NCBI GenBank assembly: GCA_018818925.1
Contig: JAHJQZ010000159.1
Coordinates: 62,001-126,000 of the forward strand
Direction: 5' to 3'
DNA from: Alphaproteobacteria bacterium
GTDB lineage: Bacteria; Pseudomonadota; Alphaproteobacteria; Rhizobiales; Devosiaceae
Length of the DNA stretch: 64,000 bases
Below, one piece after another: positions 1 to 10,200 of this stretch. Both the position numbers and the translations under genes were made by a program. The notes under the pieces are model-generated. The model saw nothing but the letters and a program-made list of their open reading frames with translations. It was not told where the DNA came from and searched no databases. Position 1 is the first letter of the stretch, and each line of letters opens with the position of its first letter.

Positions 1-2
1 CG

Positions 3-1817
3 AATGCCTTGAGCGGCATGCGCACGACCCAGGACGGCCTCACCGTCCTGTCGCGCAACGTCGCCAATGCCGGCGCCAGCGGCTATCACCGCCAGAGCGT
101 CGTCATCAAGGACATGAATGGCGGCTCGAGCACCTATTCCAGTTTCGTCGGTGTCGAGCGCGCCTTCGTCTCATCGCTCGAACGCGCCTATGTGCGCGAA
201 GTCGGCGACATGGGCTATGCCGATGTGCGCAACACCTTCCTCGAGCGGCTGGAGGTCGCCTTCGGCAAGCCGGGCGACGCCAACTCGCTCGACACGCTTC
301 TGCAGGATTTCACCAATTCCATGCAGGCGCTGGCGGTCAGCCCCGAGGACTATGCCACCCGCGCCACCACCATCTCTTCGGCGCAGACGCTGGCCCAGGC
401 GCTCAACGGCCTGTCCGGCACCGTCCAGGAGCTGCGCCAGGAAACCGAAACGCAGATCGCCGCCGAGGTCGACACGCTCAACCAGAGCCTGCAATCGTTG
501 CGCGACATCAATGTCAGGCTGTCCGACTATTCGCTCGACGAGGCCTCGCGCCTCAGCGTGCTCGACGAACGCGACCGGCTGGTGGCGCGGGTATCCGAAA
601 TCGTCGACACCCAGGCCGTCTACCGCACCGATGGAACGGTGGCGCTGATGACCAAGTCCGGTCTCGGCCTGCTCGACCAGGGGGCGACCACTTTCACCTT
701 CGCACCGGCCGGTGCCCTCAGCGCCAATTCGCTCTACGCCATCGACGACGCCGAGAACGGCGTCGGCGTCCTGACGGCCTATACACCGTCCGGGTTGCGG
801 CTCGACGTGCTCGACCAGAAAATCGTCCAGTCCGGCCGGCTCGCCGCGCTCGTCGAGTTGCGCGATACCACGCTGGTGCAGACCCAGGCGCAGCTGGACA
901 GCATCGCCGCGGCGCTGGCCCAGGCACTCAATACCAATGAGACCGCGGGAACGGCGGTGACCGGTCCGCCGGACGGATTCGATATCGGCATGGCCGACAT
1001 CGCCAAGGGCAACGAGGTCTCGTTCAGCTACGTCCAGTCCGGCCAGAGCCGCGATGTCCGAATCGTTCGGGTCGACGACCCGTCCAAGCTGCCGATGGAC
1101 TACAGAACGCCGGGCGGCGAACGCGTCATCGGCGTCGATTTCTCAGGCGCCGCCGGCTCCGTCGCCGCCCAGCTCAACGCCGTGCTCGGACCGGGCATAA
1201 GTTTTGCCGACGACGGAACGACGCTGAGCATTCGCGACGACGGCGGCGTCAATTCCACGATCACTTCGGCCAGCAAGAGCACCAGCTCGACGGCGACGCA
1301 AGGGGCAGGGCTCGCGCTCAACCTGTTCACCGACCTCGGCGACCAGGCCTATACCGGCGCGCTCGATGGCGAACCGCAGGCGCGCGGCTTTGCGGCGCGC
1401 ATCACCGTCAATTCGGTCATCGCCAACGACAATTCCCTGCTGGTGCAGTATGATTCCGGCGGTACGCTCGGCGATCCGGCCCGCGTCGACTACATGCTCG
1501 ACCGCATGGAGACGGTCAATTTCCGCCCGGACAACCAGCAGCTCAAGGAGCTCGGCGGCTATTCGCTGTCCGGCGACCTCCAGAGCCTCGTCCAGCAGGT
1601 CATCAATTACCAGGGCGACATGATCGCCAACGCCAAGTCGGCGCTCGACACCCAGCAGATCGCCCTCGACGCGGTCGAGTTGCGCATGGATGCCGAATAC
1701 GGCGTCAGCATCGACGAGGAAATGGCGCGCCTCATGGAATTGCAGAACGCCTACGCCGCCAGCGCCCGCGTCGTTTCGATCGCCCAGGAGCTGATCGACG
1801 CATTGATGAACATTTAG
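3..1817 (+). CDS. flgK: Flagellar hook-associated protein FlgK (HAP1), 5' end outside window
   Basis: First junction protein between hook and filament, exported by the flagellar type III system. The reading frame is open from base 3 and begins NALSGMRTTQDGL, matching the FlgK N-terminal helix, so the true start lies upstream; an in-frame TTG at 9 is internal. The motif NVANAGASGYHRQ is the rod/hook-family N-terminal signature. The C-terminus (EEMARLMELQNAYAASARV, ending ELIDALMNI) is the classic FlgK ending. About 604 residues are visible, longer than enterobacterial FlgK, with a variable middle. flgL follows after 10 bases, so the two are co-transcribed. Confidence 0.93.
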   Translation, partial: NALSGMRTTQDGLTVLSRNVANAGASGYHRQSVVIKDMNGGSSTYSSFVGVERAFVSSLERAYVREVGDMGYADVRNTFLERLEVAFGKPGDANSLDTLLQDFTNSMQALAVSPEDYATRATTISSAQTLAQALNGLSGTVQELRQETETQIAAEVDTLNQSLQSLRDINVRLSDYSLDEASRLSVLDERDRLVARVSEIVDTQAVYRTDGTVALMTKSGLGLLDQGATTFTFAPAGALSANSLYAIDDAENGVGVLTAYTPSGLRLDVLDQKIVQSGRLAALVELRDTTLVQTQAQLDSIAAALAQALNTNETAGTAVTGPPDGFDIGMADIAKGNEVSFSYVQSGQSRDVRIVRVDDPSKLPMDYRTPGGERVIGVDFSGAAGSVAAQLNAVLGPGISFADDGTTLSIRDDGGVNSTITSASKSTSSTATQGAGLALNLFTDLGDQAYTGALDGEPQARGFAARITVNSVIANDNSLLVQYDSGGTLGDPARVDYMLDRMETVNFRPDNQQLKELGGYSLSGDLQSLVQQVINYQGDMIANAKSALDTQQIALDAVELRMDAEYGVSIDEEMARLMELQNAYAASARVVSIAQELIDALMNI

Positions 1818-1827
1818 GACACCGAAC

Positions 1828-3729
1828 ATGCAGATATCCAGATCGCTGTTTCCGGTTGGTGGCGCGTATAAATCGGTGCAATCTCTCAATCAGGTGCTGC
1901 AAAAACTTCAAGTGCAGCTTGCAACTCAGGAGAAGGCCGCCACCCTTTCCGAACTCGGCACGGACCGCGTGTTCGACCTGACGCTTCGCTCGCGGCTGTC
2001 GCGGCTCGAGGCCTTCGGCACCAATATCGACACAACGACATTGCGGCTCGATTTCCTCGACAACGCCGTGACGCGGCTCAACGAGATCGAAGGCGAGGTG
2101 CGCGGCGATCTCAGCGCCGGCGGCATCGGATCCGACGGCATCTCGCTGGCATCGGCGACACAGACAAGCTACGCCCGGCTCGACGAGGTGCTGGCCATCC
2201 TCAATTCCGACCTCAACGGCCGCCAGATGTTCGCCGGCAACCGGACCGATTCCCGTCCGGTGGTGAACACCGACCTGCTGCTCGACGGCGACGGCACTCA
2301 TGCGGGCCTCAAACAGCTCATTTCCGAGCGCAAGCGCGCCGACGCCGGCGGCCTGACGGCGCTCGGGGACATGACCAACGGGCATGGGCGCGTCGATATC
2401 GACCAGATCCAGCTCGGCGCCGCCATTCCGGGCGCCCTCAACGAAGTCGTCATCTCCGAATCCGCGACGCCGAACGGCCCGAGCGTGACCGGCGTCGCGA
2501 CGACATTGGCCAATCCGGCCTCGGTCACAGTGACGCCGGCTGGCGGTGCGCCGGCGCCGGCGACCGTGGCGTTTGCCGGCGGCGCCGATCTCATCGCCGA
2601 CGGCGACCAGCTCACCGTCAACGTCCAGCGCCCCGGTGGCCTTGTCGAGCCCTATACCTTTACGGCGGTGACGACGCTGAGCGTGCCGCCGGTGGCCGGC
2701 GAATTCGCGATCGTCGCCGGCGATGAAAATGCCACTGCGGCCAATTTCAACGCCGCCTTCGCCGATGTGTTCCAAGCCGATACCGTGACGGTGGCCGAGG
2801 ATGGCGCGCACGCCTTCGGCATAAAGCTCAACGGCATCAGCACCGATTCGAGCGATCTGACGGTAACGGCGCAAACCACGACGCAGCCGCATGCCCTGCA
2901 AATACGGGTCGACTCGCTGCCGCAGGAAGGGGAGACGATCACGGTCAACTACGCGCTGCCGGACGGCTCGACCGGCAGTTTCGAGATTGCTGCCGTGACG
3001 ACGACGCCAGCCCAGCGCGGTGAGTTCACCATCGGCGCCGATACCGATGCTACGGCAGCCAATATCGCCACCGCCATCGCAACCCAGTTCGACCATTTGC
3101 GCGACACGGACCTCGCCGCTGTCTCCGCCGACCTCGCCGCCGAGAGCATGATCGCCGCCAATGGCGAAACGCCGATGCGGGTCGTCGATCCCGGCACCGG
3201 CTTCGCCGACGCGGTGGCGATGGGTGTGGCCGACCCGGCGAACACCGTCATCTGGTATTCCGGCCAATCGACCACCGGCTCGGCCCGCCAGACCGCTTCG
3301 GCGCGGGTCGACGAGAGCACCACCGCCTATTACGGCGTGCTCGGCAACGAGCAGGGCATAGCCGAACTGGTGCGCGCCACCGCCGTCATGGCCGCCGAGA
3401 GCTTCTCGACCAGCGTCACCAGCGATTCCGACCGCTTCCAGGCACTGGCGCAGCGGCAGGTCGTGCGGCTTGCCGAAATGAACAACGGCACGAGCGGATC
3501 GATCGAGGTCATCGCCCTCGAACTCGGCTTGGCGCAGGCCACGGTCGGCTCGGCTTCCGAGCGGCACGCCACCTACGGCGCCCAGCTCGAGACCATGTTG
3601 AGCGAAATCGAATCGGTCGACATCAACGAAGTCGCCATGCAGCTCCTGGCGGTGCGCACCAATCTCGAAGCGAGCTACCAGACCATGGCGCGCCTGGCCG
3701 ACCTGCAGCTTGTCAACTTCATGAGCTAG
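1828..3729 (+). CDS. flgL: Flagellar hook-associated protein FlgL (HAP3), enlarged
   Basis: Second junction protein linking the FlgK ring to the filament. The N-terminal coiled segment (SLNQVLQKLQVQLATQEKA) and the C-terminal helix (LAVRTNLEASYQTMARLADLQ, then LVNFMS) are FlgL/flagellin-like. At 633 residues it is about twice the usual FlgL length. The extra region, roughly residues 190-450, is Thr/Ala/Val-rich beta sequence with two related modules that begin GDQLTVNV and GETITVNY, resembling Flagellin_IN-type modules of the two flagellins nearby. AGGACA precedes the ATG. A strong hairpin terminator follows the stop. Confidence 0.88.
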   Translation: MQISRSLFPVGGAYKSVQSLNQVLQKLQVQLATQEKAATLSELGTDRVFDLTLRSRLSRLEAFGTNIDTTTLRLDFLDNAVTRLNEIEGEVRGDLSAGGIGSDGISLASATQTSYARLDEVLAILNSDLNGRQMFAGNRTDSRPVVNTDLLLDGDGTHAGLKQLISERKRADAGGLTALGDMTNGHGRVDIDQIQLGAAIPGALNEVVISESATPNGPSVTGVATTLANPASVTVTPAGGAPAPATVAFAGGADLIADGDQLTVNVQRPGGLVEPYTFTAVTTLSVPPVAGEFAIVAGDENATAANFNAAFADVFQADTVTVAEDGAHAFGIKLNGISTDSSDLTVTAQTTTQPHALQIRVDSLPQEGETITVNYALPDGSTGSFEIAAVTTTPAQRGEFTIGADTDATAANIATAIATQFDHLRDTDLAAVSADLAAESMIAANGETPMRVVDPGTGFADAVAMGVADPANTVIWYSGQSTTGSARQTASARVDESTTAYYGVLGNEQGIAELVRATAVMAAESFSTSVTSDSDRFQALAQRQVVRLAEMNNGTSGSIEVIALELGLAQATVGSASERHATYGAQLETMLSEIESVDINEVAMQLLAVRTNLEASYQTMARLADLQLVNFMS

Positions 3730-3753
3730 CGGCCCAAAACTGACCGAAAACGA

Positions 3754-3778
3754 AAAAGGCCCGCCATGCGGGCCTTTT
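3754..3778. terminator. Bidirectional intrinsic terminator between flgL and flaF
   Basis: An 11-bp perfect stem (AAAAGGCCCGC / GCGGGCCTTTT) with a CAT loop sits between the convergent flgL and flaF genes. Flanking A and T runs make it functional on both strands. Confidence 0.85.
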
Positions 3779-3801
3779 GCTTGTCTTTGGCCATGTACGG
3801 C

Positions 3802-4191
3802 TTAGCCGGCATCGCCGCCCGGCGGCGCCATGGCGCGCAATCCGGCGGCCAGTTCGCGATTGATGTTGATCAGCGCGTCGAGTTTGCGCGCCTCCGGGTT
3901 GCGCAACAGCTCAAGCTGGCGGTTCATGATGAACAGCCCGAGATTGGCGACGTTCTGCCGAATCTGTTTCGGCAGCGGATTATCGTCGCGGGTCACGGAG
4001 GTCATGAACACCGTCCATAGCCGCCGGTTGAACAGCATGGCGGCTTCCAGGTCGGCCTGGGCATCGTCCCAGTTGTCGCGGATTCGCTGGAAATGCGCAG
4101 CCGACTTGGCCAGCAGGCTGGATTCAAGCTGACGCGGAGTCGCCGTTTGCTTGGAGACCTTGTTATAGGCGTTCAGCGCTTGGTTTTGCAT
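3802..4191 (-). CDS. flaF: Flagellar biosynthesis regulator FlaF
   Basis: FlaF-family protein of 129 residues, found only in alphaproteobacteria. In Caulobacter FlaF is needed for flagellin synthesis and secretion and works against FlbT. The N-terminus (NAYNKVSKQTATPRQLES) and the RRLWTVFMTSV segment are family hallmarks. Its start lies 29 bases inside the 3' end of flbT, so the two are translationally coupled. GGAGG stands about 13 bases before the ATG. It is the last gene of the leftward flagellin-flbT-flaF group. Confidence 0.93.
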   Translation of the reverse strand: MQNQALNAYNKVSKQTATPRQLESSLLAKSAAHFQRIRDNWDDAQADLEAAMLFNRRLWTVFMTSVTRDDNPLPKQIRQNVANLGLFIMNRQLELLRNPEARKLDALININRELAAGLRAMAPPGGDAG

Positions 4192-4567
4192 TCGCTAGAA
4201 GGTCCTCCTCGTAGCGTATCAACTTGCCCGCAGCCTTCAGCGCTTTGTAGAGTTTGCCGGTTAATATCTCGTTATTGATTTCGTCGATCAGCGGAAACAT
4301 CGACGGGGCAGCGGCCAGAATGTCGTCCACGAGGCGGAAATACTGCTGTTGCAGCTTGCGCGTGTCGTCCTCGAGGTACATGAGCTGCACCGCCAGATAG
4401 ATGCGCTTGGCAGGCGAATCCGCCGTCTCCGCCGTAAGGATGTCCTTTTCCCTGAGGATCGGGGCACGACCGTCGATGAACAGCCGCGCCCGCTGATCGG
4501 AATTGGTGACCACGCAGTTCCCGATGATAAGCCGTTCGCCCGGCTTGAGCTCCACCTTGAGTGACAT
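4163..4567 (-). CDS. flbT: Flagellin translation/stability regulator FlbT
   Basis: FlbT, 134 residues, acts post-transcriptionally on flagellin mRNA; in Caulobacter it binds the flagellin 5' leader and promotes decay when the hook is unfinished. Family features are MSLKVELKPGERLIIGN at the start and the ILREKDILTAE and RIYLAVQLMYL segments. GGAG lies about 9 bases before the ATG. It sits 157 bases downstream of the 796-residue flagellin and overlaps flaF by 29 bases. The pairing with its target flagellin genes supports the assignment. Confidence 0.95.
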   Translation of the reverse strand: MSLKVELKPGERLIIGNCVVTNSDQRARLFIDGRAPILREKDILTAETADSPAKRIYLAVQLMYLEDDTRKLQQQYFRLVDDILAAAPSMFPLIDEINNEILTGKLYKALKAAGKLIRYEEDLLANAKPSAERL

Positions 4568-4724
4568 GGTGATGTGCTCCGACGCGTTGTTCTTGAGGCG
4601 CTACTCTGCCAAGCAATTGTGCGTTGCTTTTCTGCAAAGGGAAAGGGGCACGGCACGCCCGGATTCGGTTTCATGCGCAAAACGCCAGACAAAACCGGTC
4701 GACGCGCATGGCGAGGTCGAGAAA

Positions 4725-7115
4725 TCAGAACAGACGCAACACGTTCTGATCCGCCTCGGAGGCCAGCGAAAGAGCCGTGGTCGACAATTGCTGCCGGGTT
4801 TGCAGTGCCAAAAGATTGGCGGCCTCTTCATTGGTGTCGGCAAGCGTCAGGTTGGCGGCGCCTGTTTCGAGCGTGTTGATCATGCGCTTGGTGAAGTCCT
4901 GGCGCGATTCGACGACATTGAGGTTGGCGCCGAAGGTCGAGGCCTGGGCGCGCAGGTGGTCCGTCGCCGCCGTGAGGCTGTCGAGCGTCGCCTCGACATT
5001 GGCGTCAGACTGGAAATAGCCCTGGGCCGCCATGGACAGTCCGAGACCGGCATAGCTGAAGTTGACGCCGGAAATCGTGAGCTTTGACGAGGCATCCTCG
5101 TTGAAAATCACCGAAAGGTCATTGCCGTCGAGCAGGTTGACACCATTGAAGCTGGCATCGCGCGCGATGTCCGAGATCTGCCGCAGGATGACGTTGAACT
5201 GGCTTTCGAGCTCGGCGCGCACGGTGCTGTCGACCGTGGTGGGCTGGATTGGCGTGGTGGAATTGACCAGACCGAATGCCTCTGCGACCGCATCGTCGGG
5301 ATTTGCCAGCGAATCGTTGGAGGTGATCGTCACCGTGTCGCCGCCGGTGGTCGCTTCGATGGTGAGGGCACCGGTATCGGCATCGATGGTGGCAATGCCG
5401 CCGGCCAGATTGTCGAGCGCCTGCTCGAGTTCGGCGAACGAGCTGATCTGATTGACGCCATAGCCGAAGGTCAGGGACAAAAGGGTGTTGGTGCCCACCT
5501 GGATGTTGAGCTGGTCGCCGGAAACGATCCCCGTGGTCGCGGTCAGGAGATTGTTGGTTTCCCCGGCGGTCAGCCCGAAGCTCGTCAGCGCCGTCGGCGT
5601 GCCGCCGATGACGATCGAATCCTGGGCCTTGTCGGTCGTTATGTTGATCTCGCCGCGCGAATCGACCGAAGCCGCGCCGCCCGACAGGCTTGCCAGGGCG
5701 GCGTTCAGCTCGGCGATCGACTTGACCTCGCCGGTGCCGGTGCCGAACCGCACCGTCAGGGTGGTGTGCGTCGCGATCTTGATGTCGATCGTGTCGCCCT
5801 GCTGCACGGCGCCCTGGGTCAGAAGATTGCCGGGGTTGTAGGTCGACTGATTGACATTGCCGCTGTCGCCAACCGCGCCGGCATCCGAGCCGAGCAGGTT
5901 GAAGGCGGCGAGCGTGCCGTCGCCGGCGCCCTGGGAGAAGCGCAGGCCGGTGCCGAAATCGACGGAATTGGCGATCGAGGTGACGACATTGTTGCCAACC
6001 ACCGATGCCGAGACCGTCGCGGACAGCCCGTCGATGGCGGTGGCCAGTTCGGCGAGCGACTTCGGCGCCGATGCGCCGGTGCCGAAGGTGATGGTGCCGA
6101 GCGCAGTATAGATGCTGCCCGAACCCGTGGCGACGGTCAGCGTGTCGCTAGCGGCGGCCAGGGAATCGAACGCTGCGTTGCGCGTGATCAGCCGGTCGGC
6201 GGCCTGGCCGGCGATGGCCGTGCCGGTTGCCGCAAAACCGAGATCTGTCAGAATGCTGGCATCCAGCGCCGCGCCGCTGTCCCGGCCGGTGACGCGAATG
6301 GAGCCGACGCTGGCGTCTTCGGCCGTCAAGGTCAGGTTGCCCGAGCCGGCCCCGCCCGCGATGACGGAGCTTGTGCCACCGCCAAGCTGGTCGAGGGCGG
6401 TGTTGATGGCCGTGCGGAAGTTGCCGAGCGTGGCATCGAGCTGGACGCTCAGGGTGGCGTTCGTCGCATCGCCGCCGACCGTGGTGGTTCCCGTGCCCGC
6501 CGCGACAAAGCTCACCGTCAAGGTGTCAATGCCGGAACCGGTGTCGATCTCGATCGTGAACGTGTCGTCGATCTGTAGGGAGCCGGCCGCATTGAGAAGA
6601 ATCGCGTCGCCACCATAGGCCGTTGCACCGCCCAGCGTCACCGCGCCATCGGCCCGGTCGGCGCCGACCGTGAAGGTTGATGTCGCAAAGGCGTCGGCGG
6701 TGAGACCAGCCGGCACGGCCACAGTGTTGTCGCCGTTGACCACGGACAGCGCCTGCGGATTGTAGGTTGCGCTCGTCGAGCCGACGACTTCGTTCTGGAT
6801 CACCCGTCCGGGCGTCTGCAGGGCCTGGCGCGCCGTCGCCTGCGCCGTCTCGATGAGCTGGGTGATCGCGGTCACGCCATTGTTGGCAGTCTCGAGCGTC
6901 TGGGTGGCGCTGTTGACCGAATCGAGCAATCGTCCGAGATCGCCGGCGCGGGCGCTCAGGGAGGAAGCGGTGAAAAAGTTGGTGGCGTTGTCGAGGGCGG
7001 AATTGACCTTGAGCCCGGTCGCGAGTCTTTCCTGGGTCTTGCCGAGCAGGCCCGCCGTTTTCTGCAGGCTCAACAGGTTGGCACGAACCGCCTTGGATAG
7101 AGTTACATCAGCCAT
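4725..7115 (-). CDS. Large flagellin (796 aa)
   Basis: Filament subunit. The start MADVTLSKAVRANLL at 7115 is preferred over one seven codons upstream because it aligns with the neighbouring flagellin and has GGAGGG about 11 bases upstream. The first ~160 residues (RLATGLKVNSALDNATNFFT) and last ~150 (RQDFTKRMINTLETGAANLT, ending QNVLRLF) form the conserved D0/D1 core. Between them lie about four beta-rich modules of 80-110 residues, the last two opening GDTIDIKIATHTTLTVRFG and GDQLNIQVGTNTLLSLTFG. Typical flagellins are 270-500 residues. A CtrA-like box lies at 7158-7172. Confidence 0.93.
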   Translation of the reverse strand: MADVTLSKAVRANLLSLQKTAGLLGKTQERLATGLKVNSALDNATNFFTASSLSARAGDLGRLLDSVNSATQTLETANNGVTAITQLIETAQATARQALQTPGRVIQNEVVGSTSATYNPQALSVVNGDNTVAVPAGLTADAFATSTFTVGADRADGAVTLGGATAYGGDAILLNAAGSLQIDDTFTIEIDTGSGIDTLTVSFVAAGTGTTTVGGDATNATLSVQLDATLGNFRTAINTALDQLGGGTSSVIAGGAGSGNLTLTAEDASVGSIRVTGRDSGAALDASILTDLGFAATGTAIAGQAADRLITRNAAFDSLAAASDTLTVATGSGSIYTALGTITFGTGASAPKSLAELATAIDGLSATVSASVVGNNVVTSIANSVDFGTGLRFSQGAGDGTLAAFNLLGSDAGAVGDSGNVNQSTYNPGNLLTQGAVQQGDTIDIKIATHTTLTVRFGTGTGEVKSIAELNAALASLSGGAASVDSRGEINITTDKAQDSIVIGGTPTALTSFGLTAGETNNLLTATTGIVSGDQLNIQVGTNTLLSLTFGYGVNQISSFAELEQALDNLAGGIATIDADTGALTIEATTGGDTVTITSNDSLANPDDAVAEAFGLVNSTTPIQPTTVDSTVRAELESQFNVILRQISDIARDASFNGVNLLDGNDLSVIFNEDASSKLTISGVNFSYAGLGLSMAAQGYFQSDANVEATLDSLTAATDHLRAQASTFGANLNVVESRQDFTKRMINTLETGAANLTLADTNEEAANLLALQTRQQLSTTALSLASEADQNVLRLF

Positions 7116-7157
7116 TTGACCCGGACCCTCCGACACACCAAGCGCCAGTCGCGCTTA

Positions 7158-7172
7158 TTAAGAAATTGGTAA
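7158..7172. promoter_or_regulatory. CtrA-like box upstream of the 796-aa flagellin
   Basis: TTAA-GAAATTG-GTAA, one mismatch from the CtrA consensus TTAA-N7-TTAA, 43-57 bases upstream of the flagellin start. Regulation by CtrA is inferred from the motif only. Confidence 0.45.
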
Positions 7173-7243
7173 CTTCTCGTGTGACGTGATTCGCGGGAAC
7201 TGGAAAAGGGGTTTGGGACGAAGGAGGGGAGTGCTCCCCAGAA

Positions 7244-7275
7244 AAGAAAAAAGGCGGGCCGAAGCCCGCCTTTTT
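7244..7275. terminator. Intrinsic terminator after the 1010-aa flagellin
   Basis: A 7-bp stem GGCGGGC/GCCCGCC (7253-7259 and 7264-7270). Read on the minus strand it has a TTCG tetraloop and is followed by a TTTTTTC tract. It directly follows the stop of the larger flagellin and separates the two flagellin transcripts. Confidence 0.85.
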
Positions 7276-7296
7276 CGTGTTTGACTTCTAGAACGA

Positions 7297-10200
7297 CTAG
7301 AACAGACGCAGCACGTTCTGGTCGGACTGGGAGGCCAGCGACAGGGCCGTCGAACTGAGCTGCTGGCGGGTCTGCAGAGCGAGCAGGTTGGCCGCTTCCT
7401 CGTTGGTATCGGCCAGCGTCAGGTTGGCGCCGCCGGTCTCGAGGGTGTTGATCATCTTCTTGGTGAAGTCCTGACGGGTCTCCACCACGGAGAGGTTCGA
7501 ACCGAAGCTTGTCGCCTGCGACCGGAGCGAACTGATCGCGCTGTCAAGAGAGGTCAGCACGTCGTTTATGTTGCCATCGGTCTGGAACGATCCGGACGCG
7601 ACGCGCGACAGGTTGAGACCCGAGGCGTTGAAGGTCACGCCCCTGATGTCGAGCTTGGATGACCCGTCTTCGTTGAAGATAACGTTGAGGTCGTCGCCGG
7701 CCAGCAGGTTGACGCCGTTGAACGAAGCATCGGCGGAGAGCTGATTGATCTGCGAGAGCAGGTCATTGTACTGCTGTTCCAGCGAAGCCCGCTGGGTGCT
7801 GTCCGTCGTCGTCGCCGACACGGCAACCGTCGAGTTGGTCAAGCCGAAGGATTCGGCCACGGCATCGGTGCTCGAGGTAACGGTAATGTTCTCTGAGCCA
7901 TTGGTGGCCGAGATCGTGATCGCGCCCGTCGTCGCATCGATGCTGGCCGTGCCGCCGCCAAGATTGCCGAGGGCCGTTTCCAGTTCGCTGAAGGTGTTCA
8001 CCTGCCCAGTGCCCGTGCCGAAAGTCACGGTCAGCGGACCATTGGTGCCGACCTGGATGGTCAGGGTGTCGCCGGCGGCAATATTGGTGTCGTCGATGAG
8101 CGTGCTGGTTTCCCCGGCTTCGAGACCGAAACTCGACAAGGCCGAGTCGGTGCCGCCGATGGTGATGCTCGTGCCGGCCTTGTCGGCGGTGATGTTGATT
8201 TCACCGTCGCTGTTGACCGAAGCGGCGCCGCCTGCGAGCGACTGCAGCTTGGTATTGAGTTCGCCGAGCGTCGACACCTGGTTGGTGCCGGTGCCGAACG
8301 TCACCGTCAGGGTCGTCGAAGAGCCGACCTTGATGTTGATCGTCTCACCCTGATGAACCTTGCTCTGGGTCAGAAGATTGGTCGGAGTGGCAACCGTCGC
8401 GATGGTCGGCGCGGTGGTTGAATCCGGAGTTTCGCCGAAGGCCGTCAGCGTGTCGGCGCTGTCGGTCGTGAAGACAAAGCTCGAGTCGGCGTCATTCTCA
8501 TTGGCATTGGTCAGGGTGATGGCCGCCGTGCCCGTGGCCGTGCCGGTCGCGTTGACATTGGCAAGGTTGTTGAGGGCGGAGATCAGCCCGGCCTTGGTGT
8601 TGATCTGACCGGCGCCGGCGCCGAAGACGATCTGGGTCTGGGCGGAACTGCCGACCGAGATGTTCAGCGTTGCTCCGGCCGCTGCCAGGGCCTGATAGGC
8701 CGAGTTGCGGCTGAAGAACCTGTCGGTGGTCGTGCCGTCCTGGTATTCCGCACCGACTGCTTCGAGGTTGAGATCGGCAACATTGGTCCCTGTCACGTCA
8801 CGAATGCGGATGGAATCCGCGCTCGATGCCGTCGAGGAGTTGATGGTCAAGGCACCCGTGGCCGCGGCCGAGACGCTGACGCCTTCTGCGTCGAGCGTGG
8901 TGTCGAGAGCCGATGCCAGTTCGGCCAGCGTGCGTGTAACGCCGATCGACAGGGAGTTCGTTCCCTGAACGGCGGCGCCGGAGGCGTTGAAGGTGACCGT
9001 GTGGTCGACGCCATCGACCGTGACGATGAAGCTGTCATTGGCGGCGATGCCGAGAGACGCCAGGGTGCGATCGTCTGGACTGTAGGAGGCTTCGAGACCG
9101 AGAGCCGCAACCGGCGCGGCACCGGCAAAGGCGACATCCTCGCCAGCGATGCCGGTGATGTCGATGGCGGTCGTGCCGTTGGCGACGGCGTTGACGCCGG
9201 TGAAGGCGTTAAGGGTCGACACCAATTGGGCGAGCGTGCCCACCTGGTTGGCGGCGGCACCAAAGGTGACGACTTCCGCACCGCCCGTGTCGGTCGTGAC
9301 GGTCAGCGTGCTGCCGGCGCCCGCAAGCACCTGCAGGTCGGCGTTCCTGGTGAACAGGTAGTCGCCGTTGACGCCGCCGGTCACGGCGGTTTCACCGGTG
9401 ACATCGCCGGCCGCCAGGCCGAGTTTGGTCAGCGTGGCACCGGCTTCGCCGTCCTGCACCCGGATGGAATTGGTCGTGGCGTTGGACGTAAAGGTGATCG
9501 GACCATCGGCGGCACGAGAGACGGTGATGCCGGTTGCGGTATTGGCGCTGAACAAGGTCGCCAAAGCACTGGCGAAAGTATCGATCGTGGCGTCGACTTC
9601 GATGTCGAGAGTATCGACTCCTTGAGTGACGGCAGCGGCGTTGGCGGCAAGGAAATTGACAGTCTTGGTGCTGCCGTTGACGGTGAAGACCAACTGGTCG
9701 TTGGCGGCGAGCGAACCGGCGCCGGCGGCGCTCAACAGAGTACCGTCGGTAACGGAGTCGGCGGATGCGAAGGCGGCGATGGTGGCGTCGGCGGCGATGG
9801 CGTCGGTCGTGATGAACGCCGTCTGTTCACTGCCGGAGGCCGTGATCGCTACCGCTGTGTCGGCCGTGCCCGACGCCAGGGCATAGGTCGCGGCGGCATC
9901 GGCGGTGATGACGCCGGCGGCCGTGCCGGTTGCGACGCTGTTGTCGCCGGTGACCTGGGCCAGTTCCTTGGGATTGAAGGTCGCGGCGGTGTCGCCGACG
10001 ATCTTGTTCTGCGTGGTCTGGCCGGCGGTCTGCAGCGACTGGCGAGCGGTCGCCTGGGCGCTTTCGACAAGCTTGGTGATCGCGGTCAGGCCATTGTTCG
10101 CCGCTTCGATCGTTTGCGTCGCGTTGCCGACGGCGTCGAGAAGACGACCGAGATCGCCGGCGCGGCTATTGAGGGACGAAGAGGTGAAGAAGTTGGTCGG

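Noticed and set aside
1143-3567. Long minus-strand open frames opposite flgK and flgL (248 and 611 codons)
   Set aside because: They mirror the real genes in GC-rich DNA, have Arg/Gly/Asp-rich low-complexity translations and no start signals.
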